This document shows, piece after piece, positions 53,239 to 60,813 of a DNA stretch of 64,000 nucleotides; position 1 is the stretch's first letter, and every line of letters starts with the position of its first letter. Position numbers and translations under genes: made by a program. The stretch is taken from positions 248,001 to 312,000 of the forward strand of contig JACQSX010000016.1 in the NCBI GenBank assembly GCA_016211105.1, read 5' to 3'. This DNA comes from Acidobacteriota bacterium (GTDB taxonomy: Bacteria > Acidobacteriota > UBA6911 > JACQSX01). Below the pieces are notes generated by a model, which was not told the origin of the DNA, searched no databases, and saw only the letters and a program-made list of their open reading frames with translations.

Positions 53239-53739
53239 ATGGCTACTACGGATATCGGCCTGCGCCCTTGTAGCGTTTTAGGACTAATTGGCAATCCGCC
53301 TCTGTTGGAATTGCCGCGTCTGTCGCCGCGTCCGGCCGTCAAGATTCTTGGCAAAGCCGAGTGATTCAATCCTGGTGGGTCTGTTAAAGATCGTGCGGCT
53401 CGTTCTATAATCCTGGACGCGGAAGCGCGAGGTTACTTGACGCGGGACAAGATTCTGCTGGAAGGCATGAAGCACATGGCAACGGCGATTCAGCCCGGTA
53501 TTTATGATCCCTCACTCGCGGACCGCCAGATTCAGGTCTCTACAGAAGAGGCCCAACAGATGATCGTACGCTTGGCACGACAGGAGGGACTGTTGGTAGG
53601 GGTTTCAGGAGGTGCGGCCGTGGTTGCTGCCCTGGAGGCGGCTACCGAACTGAAGCAAGGAGTTGTGGTGTTAGTTTTTCCGGACAGCGGAAGCCGTTAC
53701 TTGAGTGAATCATTTTGGGAAGACCATGATCTGCATTGA
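53239..53739 (+). pseudogene. cysM: Cysteine synthase (CysM/CysK-like) with nonsense codon and internal deletion
   Basis: From ATG 53239 the frame reads VLGLIGNPPLLELPRLSPRP, then KILGKAE, a TGA at 53362-53364, and FNPGGSVKDRAARSIILDAE with the PLP-lysine region. Relatives have Trp (TGG) at the stop position, so one G-to-A change made it. At about 53460 DKILLEG jumps straight to GMKHMATAIQPGIYDPSLAD near the C-terminus: some 145 residues, including the SGNTG substrate loop and most of the PLP barrel, are missing, in frame. The end (QEGLLVGVSGGAAVVAALEA, VLVFPDSGSRYLSESFWE) is intact. It sits between the Rrf2 gene and the JAMM gene, exactly where CysM belongs in CysO-type operons. Confidence 0.88.
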
Positions 53740-54181
53740 TGAAGCCACTCTGGTCGCGATTAAGGAGCACGGGCAGAGGTCGTATCCCGAGGAATGTTGC
53801 GGCGTCCTGCTGGGAAAGATTTCCCAGGATGGCACACGCCACATTATCGAGCCACGTTCATTGGAAAACCGATCCGAGAGTTCCCGTGAAAATCGCTTCC
53901 TGATTGGGCCTGAGGATATCCTTCAGTTGGAGGGATACGCGCGAAAAAAGGGCATTGAGGTGCTTGGCTTTTATCATTCGCACCCAGACTGTGATGCACG
54001 GCCCAGCCGTTATGACCTTGAGCATGCGTGGCCTTGGTATGCCTACATCATTGTCTCCATCAAACAGGGGTACCCCGAGTCGCTGAGCTGCTGGCAGTTG
54101 AATGACGACCGCAGCCGATTTCATGCTGTGGAACTTGCTCTGAAGACAGTGGAAGTTTGCACGACCAAGGAGATCCGATGA
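53726..54181 (+). CDS. JAMM/MPN+ metallopeptidase (Mec-like)
   Basis: 151-aa zinc peptidase of the family that includes Mycobacterium Mec, which releases cysteine from, or trims, the CysO sulfur carrier. Ligands: Glu23 in YPEECCGVLLGK, His84 and His86 in GFYHSHPDCDARPSRYDLEH, Ser94 and Asp97. ATG 53726 overlaps the end of the cysM remnant by 14 bases. The sulfur-carrier fusion follows after 15 bases. Because the carrier's Gly-Gly is internal in that fusion, this peptidase is the obvious candidate to cut after it; this is inference. Confidence 0.9.
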   Translation: MICIDEATLVAIKEHGQRSYPEECCGVLLGKISQDGTRHIIEPRSLENRSESSRENRFLIGPEDILQLEGYARKKGIEVLGFYHSHPDCDARPSRYDLEHAWPWYAYIIVSIKQGYPESLSCWQLNDDRSRFHAVELALKTVEVCTTKEIR

Positions 54182-54196
54182 AAGAGGAGAGTAGAA

Positions 54197-55633
54197 ATGC
54201 CTAAGAGAGTTTTGATTCCTACACCATTGCGCCAATATGCTGGCAAGAACGATTCGTTGGAAGTCGAGGGAAAGACCGTTGGCGAATTGCTCAGCAACTT
54301 AGCATCCCAATACGGCGAATTGAAGAATCACCTGTTCAACGAGGAAGGCAAGCTGCGCAATTTTGTGAATATTTACTTGAACGACGAAGATATTCGTTAC
54401 TTGCAAAAAGAACACACTCCGCTAAAGGAGGGGGACGTGGTGAGCATTGTTCCCTCTATCGCCGGCGGCAGTTCCACCACCTTGCAGCCTCCCGTGGAGC
54501 TTTCCAACGAGGAGATCCGGCGCTACAGCCGTCATTTGATCATGCCCGAGGTGGCCATGGAAGGCCAAAAGAAATTGAAGGCGGCAAGCGTGTTATTGAT
54601 TGGCGCCGGGGGCCTAGGTTCTCCCTCTGCGCTGTATTTGGCAGCCGCGGGTGTGGGGCGGATCGGCATTGTCGACTTTGATGTGGTCGATTTCAGCAAC
54701 TTACAGCGCCAGATCTTGCATTCCACCGACGATGTTGGAAAATCAAAGTTGGATAGCGCGCGGGAGCGGATCCGTCAGATCAATCCGAATGTCCAGGTAG
54801 ACGTTTACGAAACACGCCTCAGTTCGCAAAATGCACTCAAACTGTTCAAGGAGTACGATATCATTGTCGATGGCACGGACAATTTTCCTACCCGCTACCT
54901 GGTCAACGACGCGTGCGTCTTGTCCGGCAAACCGAACGTATACGGGAGCATCTTTCGTTTTGAAGGGCAGGCCAGCATTTTCGCCGCTTCGGACGGCCCC
55001 TGCTATCGCTGCCTGTATCCGGAACCTCCCCCCCCCGGATTGGTGCCAAGCTGCGCAGAAGGCGGCGTTCTTGGAATCCTTCCGGGAATCGTGGGTACGA
55101 TTCAAGCTGCCGAGACGATCAAGCTAATTCTGGGCACAGGCGAACCCTTGGTGGGACGCCTGTTGTTGTTTGACGCGCTGCAGATGAAATTTCGGGAGCT
55201 GAAACTTCGAAAAAATCCGGAGTGCCCTGCTTGCGGGACTCATGAAATCCAAACGCTGATTGACTATGAGCAGTTTTGCGGCGTGGTGCCCGAACAGGAG
55301 TCCGCCGGGGTGTCGCCATGGGAGATTACACCGTTTGAGTTGAAAGAGCGCTTGGATCGAGGCGAGAAGATCTTTGTACTGGATGTGCGCGAGCCACAGG
55401 AATATCAGATCTGCCGATTGCCAGGTTCGTATCTGATCCCGTTGGGCGAGCTTCCCAAGCGGGTACACGAGTTAAATAGCGCTGACGAGATTGTCATTCA
55501 TTGCAAACTGGGCAGCCGCAGCGCCAGGGCCGTGGAATTCTTGCGTCAAGCGGGCTTCAGAAAATTAAAAAATCTTAAAGGCGGTATCGATGGCTGGGCG
55601 CAATATATTGATCCCAATCTGCCCAGGTATTGA
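54197..55633 (+). CDS. MoaD/ThiS-like sulfur carrier fused to MoeB/ThiF-type E1 and rhodanese
   Basis: 478-aa three-part polyprotein. Residues 1-91: ubiquitin-like sulfur carrier (KRVLIPTPLRQYAGKNDSLE) ending in VVSIVPSIAGG at Gly90-Gly91. Residues about 100-350: E1 adenylyltransferase with NEEIRRYSRHLIMPEVAMEG, ATP loop LIGAGGLGSPSA (136-142), catalytic Cys286 in PSCAEGGVLG and zinc cysteines 269/272 and 343/346. Residues about 375-475: rhodanese with active Cys436 in IHCKLGSRSARA. All catalytic residues are present. The carrier tail is followed by SSTTLQPP rather than a stop, so it must be cut before it can be thiocarboxylated. Last gene of the Rrf2-cysM-JAMM cluster. Molybdopterin or thiamine use is possible, but context favours cysteine. 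Confidence 0.92.
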   Translation: MPKRVLIPTPLRQYAGKNDSLEVEGKTVGELLSNLASQYGELKNHLFNEEGKLRNFVNIYLNDEDIRYLQKEHTPLKEGDVVSIVPSIAGGSSTTLQPPVELSNEEIRRYSRHLIMPEVAMEGQKKLKAASVLLIGAGGLGSPSALYLAAAGVGRIGIVDFDVVDFSNLQRQILHSTDDVGKSKLDSARERIRQINPNVQVDVYETRLSSQNALKLFKEYDIIVDGTDNFPTRYLVNDACVLSGKPNVYGSIFRFEGQASIFAASDGPCYRCLYPEPPPPGLVPSCAEGGVLGILPGIVGTIQAAETIKLILGTGEPLVGRLLLFDALQMKFRELKLRKNPECPACGTHEIQTLIDYEQFCGVVPEQESAGVSPWEITPFELKERLDRGEKIFVLDVREPQEYQICRLPGSYLIPLGELPKRVHELNSADEIVIHCKLGSRSARAVEFLRQAGFRKLKNLKGGIDGWAQYIDPNLPRY

Positions 55634-55678
55634 GTCTGGAATTTACATTTTGGCAACAGCAACAGCGGGTACCCTAAT

Positions 55679-55705
55679 GTGGCGCCTGACCCAAATAAGC
55701 GCCAC
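55679..55705. terminator. Possible hairpin terminator between convergent genes
   Basis: Perfect 7-base stem GTGGCGC/GCGCCAC with a 13-base loop, placed between the convergent sulfur-carrier and transketolase genes. No run of T follows on either strand, so intrinsic termination would be weak. Confidence 0.35.
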
Positions 55706-55799
55706 AAATATAGCGTCTCTGTGAACGGCTTTCACGTCGACCCCAAAATATTCATCGAGATGGGGGGACTTCCAACGATCTCACTTTCTTGCAGGACGC

Positions 55800-57659
55800 C
55801 TATTTCGCCAACTCGCGAACTGCTTGCATAATACGGCGCGTGCCAATCCCTGCGGCATCCATCAATTGCTGGGGCGTTCCGGAGCCGGGCATCTCCCTTA
55901 CGGCCAAGTGAACTAGCTTCAGCGCCAGCGGTTCTCTGGCGCAGTTTGCCGTGAGGGCCTCCATGACGGCAGCACCCAGTCCTCCCTCCGGCCAGTGGTC
56001 TTCAACCACAACCAAGCGTCCTCCTGTTGCTGTAGCTGCCTCATACAAGGTCTGCTGATCGATTGGTTTTACCGAATAGGCATCGATCAGTCGCGCCGAG
56101 ATTCCCTCCTGTTGGAGCTCGTCGCAGGCCTTGATCGCTTGGTGTACGGTAATGCCGGCGGCAATGACCGCAGCCTGGTCAGCTCGGGATTGGCGCACGA
56201 CCTTACTGCCACCGATCTCGAAGCGCTCACTGGCTGGGTACAATACCGGGGTTTTCTCGCGCGTGGTGCGCAGGAAACTGATGCCGGCGTAGTCAAGCAT
56301 TGCCGCTACCAAGTGAGCCGTCTGATTCGGATCGCAGGGGTAAAGTACCGTGCTTCCATGCACAGCGCGCATCATTGCCAGATCCTCTAGTCCCATCTGC
56401 GATGGACCATCTTCGCCGATGGAGACGCCTGCGTGGGAGCCGCAAAGTTTCAGGTTGGCGCGCGAAATTGCCGCCATGCGAATAAAGTCGTAAGCCCGAG
56501 TCAAGAAAGCCGCAAACGTGGAAGCAAAAGTCACGCGATGACGCGCGCTGAGCCCCACCGCCGCTGCCAGCATCTGCTGTTCGGAGATGTACATCTCAAA
56601 ATATCGCCCTGGATAAGCTTTCGCAAACTCTTCGGCAAAAGTAGAGTTACACACCTCGGCGTCGAGCACCGCAAAGTCCGTACGCGATGCGCCTAGCGCC
56701 TTTAACGCGTCCCCATATGCCTTGCGGGTCGCCAACATGGCGCCGATTTCGTAGGTTGGCAACTTCAGCGGCGAAACAGAGGGCGGCGCCGCTGGAGTCC
56801 CAGGTAGCGGCTTGGGTACCTCGATGAGAATCGAACTCTCCCCTCCAAGCTCCTGGATGGCTTTGCTTGCTTCCTGCTCGCTCAGTGGCTTGCCATGCCA
56901 CCCGTCTTTGTTTTCAAGGAAGGAGACTCCGCGTCCCTTCATGGTTTTGGCCACAATCAGAGTGGGCTGATTACGGGGCGGGGATGCCTCGCAGTATGCG
57001 CGATCGATCGCGTCCGTATCGTGCCCGTCGATTTCGATCGCATGCCAGCCGAATGCGCGGGCTCGTGCCGCATAAATAGAACCGTTCCAGCCATGCATCG
57101 TTTCGCCTCGCTGGCCCAATCGATTCATGTCCAGAATCGCGATCAGGTTGCCTAAGCCGTAATAGGCCGCGTGATCGAAAGCTTCCCAAACAGAACCCTC
57201 AGCCATTTCGCTGTCTCCTAAAAGCGCCCAAACGCGGTAGGGCAGTTTGTCCAGATATTTCCCGGCGAGCGCGATGCCGACCCCGATTGCAAGTCCCTGA
57301 CCCAGAGAACCGGTGGCCACATCCACCCAGGGGATTGCGGGCGTGGGATGCCCCTGAAGCCGACTTCCAAACTTTCGGAAAGTCAACATTTCTTGATCGG
57401 AGATGGCTCCGACTGCCTTATAAACTGCGTACAGCAGCGGAGAAGCGTGACCTTTGGAAAGGATCAAGTGGTCGTTGGTTGGGTTTTGCAGGTTTGCAAA
57501 ATCGTAACGCAGGTGCTTGCTGATTAAGACCGCGATCAGTTCGGCCGCTGACATCGACGATGTGGGGTGGCCGGACCCTGCAGCGGTGCTTGAGCGGATG
57601 CTATCGACACGCAACTGACGGGCCAGCGAATGCCATAACCTTTCTTCTCCAGTCTTCAC
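55800..57659 (-). CDS. tkt: Transketolase (single-chain)
   Basis: TPP enzyme exchanging two-carbon units in the pentose phosphate pathway; supplies erythrose 4-phosphate for DAHP synthase. 619 aa: SGHPTSSMSAAELIAVL, HLILSKGHASPLLYAVYKAV, TPP loop LLGDSEMAEGSVWEAFDHAA followed by LDMNRLGQRGE, then the pyrimidine domain HAGVSIGEDGPSQMGLEDLA and the C-terminal domain. GDSEMAEGSVWEA and INRLGQ-like text resemble animal transketolase more than E. coli TktA. GTG start with AAAGGAGG 4 bases upstream. Confidence 0.94.
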   Translation of the reverse strand: MKTGEERLWHSLARQLRVDSIRSSTAAGSGHPTSSMSAAELIAVLISKHLRYDFANLQNPTNDHLILSKGHASPLLYAVYKAVGAISDQEMLTFRKFGSRLQGHPTPAIPWVDVATGSLGQGLAIGVGIALAGKYLDKLPYRVWALLGDSEMAEGSVWEAFDHAAYYGLGNLIAILDMNRLGQRGETMHGWNGSIYAARARAFGWHAIEIDGHDTDAIDRAYCEASPPRNQPTLIVAKTMKGRGVSFLENKDGWHGKPLSEQEASKAIQELGGESSILIEVPKPLPGTPAAPPSVSPLKLPTYEIGAMLATRKAYGDALKALGASRTDFAVLDAEVCNSTFAEEFAKAYPGRYFEMYISEQQMLAAAVGLSARHRVTFASTFAAFLTRAYDFIRMAAISRANLKLCGSHAGVSIGEDGPSQMGLEDLAMMRAVHGSTVLYPCDPNQTAHLVAAMLDYAGISFLRTTREKTPVLYPASERFEIGGSKVVRQSRADQAAVIAAGITVHQAIKACDELQQEGISARLIDAYSVKPIDQQTLYEAATATGGRLVVVEDHWPEGGLGAAVMEALTANCAREPLALKLVHLAVREMPGSGTPQQLMDAAGIGTRRIMQAVRELAK

Positions 57660-57764
57660 GTTCCTCCTTTGGATGCGAAAATCTTTGATAACTTTTCACA
57701 ACTTTCGATATTTTTCAATCTGTTGATCCAAGCCTGCCAGCACTTGGTTGCTCCGTGAATGGTG

Positions 57765-57789
57765 CTTTCTCTCCTTGCCAGAGAGAAAG
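57765..57789. ncRNA. First of two tandem hairpins upstream of tkt / the mqnD operon
   Basis: CTTTCTCTC (57765-57773) pairs perfectly with GAGAGAAAG (57781-57789) around a 7-base loop; one base later a second hairpin begins. No coding sequence overlaps. On the minus strand this lies about 105-130 bases before the tkt start; on the plus strand about 105 bases before the next gene. Could be a leader element, terminator or small RNA. Confidence 0.35.
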
Positions 57790-57790
57790 G

Positions 57791-57813
57791 CATGGTCGAG
57801 GACGGAGACCATG
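57791..57813. ncRNA. Second tandem hairpin
   Basis: CATGGTC (57791-57797) pairs perfectly with GACCATG (57807-57813), 9-base loop. Directly abuts the hairpin at 57765-57789, forming a two-stem element. Confidence 0.35.
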
Positions 57814-57852
57814 AATTGATCGGCGTCGCAGAAATGACCGTTAATGTTGATT

Positions 57853-57882
57853 TTCAGAAACCGCCGCTCGGCCGAATATACT
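57853..57882 (+). promoter_or_regulatory. Promoter of the 77-aa gene / mqnD operon
   Basis: TTCAGA (57853-57858), 18 bases, TATACT (57877-57882). Predicted transcription start is only about 2-5 bases before ATG 57893, so the mRNA would be almost leaderless. Same layout as the aguB promoter. Confidence 0.45.
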
Positions 57883-57892
57883 ATCAGTCATC

Positions 57893-58126
57893 ATGTTGAT
57901 TGAAAAAGGCGTTGTGCGGTTTCCGGGCATCGACCACGGGGAATGCCGCGAGGATGCCGGTGACGATGTTTATTTTGAGCATGGACGTGCTATTGTACCT
58001 GTCCGCGAACCACGCATGTATCAGCTAGTGCGTAACAAGGAATTCGGATCGCACCTATTGTCGTTGAGCATATCGGACCGTGGGCTGCGAGTGTATGTCT
58101 TTACGTTTGTGTCGGATGTCGCATGA
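57893..58126 (+). CDS. Small conserved-looking protein upstream of mqnD (unknown)
   Basis: 77 aa (MLIEKGVVRFPGIDHGECRE ... FEHGRAIVPVREPRMYQLVR ... HLLSLSISDRGLRVYVFTFV). Well-mixed composition with alternating hydrophobic strands and a 4-base ATGA overlap with mqnD argue that it is real and co-translated. I do not recognise the family; there is no membrane segment or metal motif beyond one His/Cys pair (DHGEC). Because of the coupling it may support menaquinone synthesis, but that is a guess. Confidence 0.65.
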   Translation: MLIEKGVVRFPGIDHGECREDAGDDVYFEHGRAIVPVREPRMYQLVRNKEFGSHLLSLSISDRGLRVYVFTFVSDVA

Positions 58127-58965
58127 AACAACGAATTAGAATTGCCCATAGCCCGGACTCGGATGACGCCTTCATGTTTTATGCTCTTGCTACCGGAAAG
58201 TTGAATACGGGTGATTATGTCTTCGAACATGTTTTGCTAGATATTGAATCTCTCAATCGTGCGGCCATTCAAGGAACCTACGAAGTGAGTGCAATTTCAT
58301 TTCATGCCTACGCCTTTGTCTACGACCGATACATGTTGTTGCCACACGGAGCCAGCATCGGCCGTGGGTACGGTCCGATGATCGTGGCCAAGCGGAAAAT
58401 GAAATCATCCGAGTTGAAAAAGGCGCGCCTGGCCGTTCCAGGGGAATTGACCACCGCCTACCTGGCATTGAAAGTTTATGATCCTGACCTGGAGGGGGAG
58501 TCTGTTCGGTTTGATGCGATTATTCCTTCCATTCTTGCGGGCAACTTCGATGCAGGCCTAATCATCCATGAAGGTCAACTAACGTATGGCGATGATGGAT
58601 TGACAAAAGTCCTGGACCTAGGTGAATGGTGGCAAAAGGAGTATTCTTTGCCCTTGCCGCTGGGTGGGAACGTGATTCGCCGCGATCTTGGGGAGTCGGC
58701 GCTGAAAGAGATTTCGCACGTGATTTCCCAAAGTATTCGTTACGGGTTGGAACACCGGGGAGATGCTTTAACTTATGCTTCCCAGTTTGCGCGTGGCATG
58801 AATCCAATCTTGATGGATCGGTTTGTGGGGATGTATGTCAACGATCTGACGGTCGACTATTGCCAGGAAGGTCGTCAGGCCGTACAGGGTCTCCTGGATG
58901 TGGCGTACCAGAAAGGAATTCTCAAGCGGCGGGTGGTCGCTGAGTATGTTACTTCTGCGGCGTGA
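58123..58965 (+). CDS. mqnD: 1,4-dihydroxy-6-naphthoate synthase (futalosine pathway)
   Basis: Menaquinone biosynthesis: turns cyclic de-hypoxanthinyl futalosine into dihydroxynaphthoate. 280 aa, periplasmic-binding-protein-like fold without signal peptide. IRIAHSPDSDDAFMFYALAT at the start separates MqnD from MqnA; YEVSAISFHAYAFVYDRYML, LPHGASIGRGYGPMIVAKRK, ARLAVPGELTTAYLALKVYD and FDAGLIIHEGQLTYGDDGL follow. ATG overlaps the preceding 77-aa gene (ATGA). Its last 17 bases overlap the 3' end of the convergent TPR gene. Confidence 0.94.
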   Translation: MKQRIRIAHSPDSDDAFMFYALATGKLNTGDYVFEHVLLDIESLNRAAIQGTYEVSAISFHAYAFVYDRYMLLPHGASIGRGYGPMIVAKRKMKSSELKKARLAVPGELTTAYLALKVYDPDLEGESVRFDAIIPSILAGNFDAGLIIHEGQLTYGDDGLTKVLDLGEWWQKEYSLPLPLGGNVIRRDLGESALKEISHVISQSIRYGLEHRGDALTYASQFARGMNPILMDRFVGMYVNDLTVDYCQEGRQAVQGLLDVAYQKGILKRRVVAEYVTSAA

Positions 58966-60151
58966 CGGTGTTGGGAAGAACGAATTTGTAGAAATACTCC
59001 TCAAACTTTCCTTCGTTTCGCAGGTTCCACAGGGTGAAATCGGGCCGAAATTCCTCGAGGAAAAGATCCGTATAAATAGCGGCGTCCAGGACTGCAGCCT
59101 GACTGGCGGCCAGCCAATGGTCTAACAACGCGTCAGAAGCGTTTGCGTCGCTTGCCTTGGTTTCCTTCCATACTGCGAGCATCTCGCCGATAGAAGCTAT
59201 CTCTTCTCCGGAGGAGTATCGATATGTTTTGAGAGTGGGGTTTCTTTTTGCAAATTCAGACTGCCGCCAGCGGATTTTTGTCTGGATGTAAGTCTTCCAG
59301 GCCGGCTGCGTTACAGCGCTGACTCCCTCCAGATTCTGGTCCGTGGGTTCCTTGATTTCTCGCTCGATAATCCACAGGACAGATTTGGGGAATTTGAAGG
59401 TCATGTGTTCAGCTTTTTTGCCGTCCAGATCGAGTCTGGTCAACTGCTGCCACGCCAAGGGGAATCCTGGGTCTGCCTTTAGGCTCTTTACTAAGTTGGT
59501 GATCGCCTCTTCTCCTTTGCCCATCCTTCCATAGACGCTGGCCAGAAGCAGAAGAGCGCCGGCATCTCGGGGATCTTTCTCTGTGGCGATACGCAGGAAC
59601 TTGACAGCCTCCTCGAATTGGTTCCTTGCGAGATGGACTTCACCCAAGTGCAAGTAGGCCGGAGCATAGCTCGGCTCCCGGTTGATCACTTTTTCTAATG
59701 CTTCAGTCACTTTATCCAGCTCACCACTGCTGAATTGATCCGCCGCCTCTTTGAAAATCTTTTCTGCCTCCGGGTCTTGTGGTGTGGCATTGAGGCGACT
59801 TGGGTCCCAGAAGGCAAGGCTGGACTGCCATGCTTCATAATTTTCAGGTTCGATTCGTCGGGCAAAGTTCAAGTGGTTCAGTGCCTTTCGGAGATACTCC
59901 AGACTCTTTGGGTCGTTAGTGTCGTGTTGAGATGCTTGTAAATGCCCGTGGAAGGCGGCCATGCGAACATCAAAGTCGTAAGGGTGTGCGGCAACCAGGT
60001 CGGCGGCTTCCGATACCGCGCGATCGAACTTCGAATCTTTGAGAAAGCCTATGATGGCTTCAATCCGCTTCTCGACGTCTTTCGCCGTTTGGGAGAAGAC
60101 CGGATACAAAAATGAGCCAAATAGTAAGACTAGGCCTAAAATCCTGGGCAT
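58949..60151 (-). CDS. Exported TPR protein
   Basis: 400 aa with a signal peptide (MPRILGLVLLFGSFLYPVFS). Several TPR-like units follow: AVSEAADLVAAHPYDFDVRM, YLRKALNHLNFARRIEPENY, EKVINREPSYAPAYLHLGEV, AVKFLRIATEKDPRDAGALL and AITNLVKSLKADPGFPLAWQ. The last 150 residues are not repeat-like. Probably a periplasmic assembly or binding protein; no specific function. TAGGAGGT lies 4-5 bases before the ATG. Follows sod by 32 bases, likely one transcript. Confidence 0.75.
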   Translation of the reverse strand: MPRILGLVLLFGSFLYPVFSQTAKDVEKRIEAIIGFLKDSKFDRAVSEAADLVAAHPYDFDVRMAAFHGHLQASQHDTNDPKSLEYLRKALNHLNFARRIEPENYEAWQSSLAFWDPSRLNATPQDPEAEKIFKEAADQFSSGELDKVTEALEKVINREPSYAPAYLHLGEVHLARNQFEEAVKFLRIATEKDPRDAGALLLLASVYGRMGKGEEAITNLVKSLKADPGFPLAWQQLTRLDLDGKKAEHMTFKFPKSVLWIIEREIKEPTDQNLEGVSAVTQPAWKTYIQTKIRWRQSEFAKRNPTLKTYRYSSGEEIASIGEMLAVWKETKASDANASDALLDHWLAASQAAVLDAAIYTDLFLEEFRPDFTLWNLRNEGKFEEYFYKFVLPNTVTPQK

Positions 60152-60183
60152 ATAACCTCCTAGGGAAAACCTGATTGCCGTAC

Positions 60184-60813
60184 TTACGCTTTGGCGTATT
60201 TCTTATATCGAGCGTTGATTCTACCCCAATGCAAATTGGCCAGGAAGTTGTCAACATATCTGGCCCGCGCGGGGCCGTCCTTGTGGTAGTAAGCATGTTC
60301 AAACACGTCGCATGAAATCAGCGGTACGCCGCCCCAAATGGCTCCGTATTGATGTTCGTCGACGGTGACATCTAACAGGCGCCGTGAGTACAGGGCGTCG
60401 TACACCAGCAGCGCCCAACCGCTCAGCTTGGCAGAAATCGCGGTAGCCTTGAAATCCTCTTTCCATTTATCAAAGGATCCAAATTCTTTCTCAATGGCGC
60501 CTGCGACATCGGCGCCCTTCTTGGGATCGCCGTCTCCCCCTATGACTTCCCAGTAAATGTCGTGCAACAAGGCGCCGGAGTGATTCCAAGTAAAACGTCG
60601 CTTCAATTCTCCGATCAGACTGTAGTTTCCGTTTGCCTTATCGCGCGGGGCATCCTGGAGCCCCTGCTCGATGGTGTTCAACGCGGTTACATATCCTTTG
60701 TGGTGGGTGTTATAGTGCCAATCGGTCGTCTCGGCCGAAACGACATTTTTTAACAACTCTTTCGCTTCCGCATCCGAATAGGGACGGGGATTAAACTTCC
60801 ACTCATAAGCCAT
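60184..60813 (-). CDS. sodA: Superoxide dismutase (Fe/Mn family)
   Basis: Dismutates superoxide. 209 aa. Metal ligands: His in TTDWHYNTHHKGYV, His in FTWNHSGALLHDIYWEVIGG, Asp and His in ISCDVFEHAYYHKDGPAR (the usual DVWEHAYY has Phe for Trp). The remainder (GDGDPKKGADVAGAIEKEFG, KLSGWALLVYD) is diverged from E. coli enzymes, and Fe versus Mn cannot be assigned. AAGGAG precedes ATG 60813. A perfect CTTTGGC/GCCAAAG hairpin lies 55-75 bases upstream. Confidence 0.92.
   Translation of the reverse strand: MAYEWKFNPRPYSDAEAKELLKNVVSAETTDWHYNTHHKGYVTALNTIEQGLQDAPRDKANGNYSLIGELKRRFTWNHSGALLHDIYWEVIGGDGDPKKGADVAGAIEKEFGSFDKWKEDFKATAISAKLSGWALLVYDALYSRRLLDVTVDEHQYGAIWGGVPLISCDVFEHAYYHKDGPARARYVDNFLANLHWGRINARYKKYAKA

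Noticed and set aside
53239..53739. TGA at 53362 in cysM as a selenocysteine or recoded codon
   Set aside because: Relatives have Trp (TGG) at this site, no SECIS-like hairpin is evident next to it, Trp-to-TGA recoding is not used elsewhere here (TGA ends many genes), and the gene also lacks ~145 residues.
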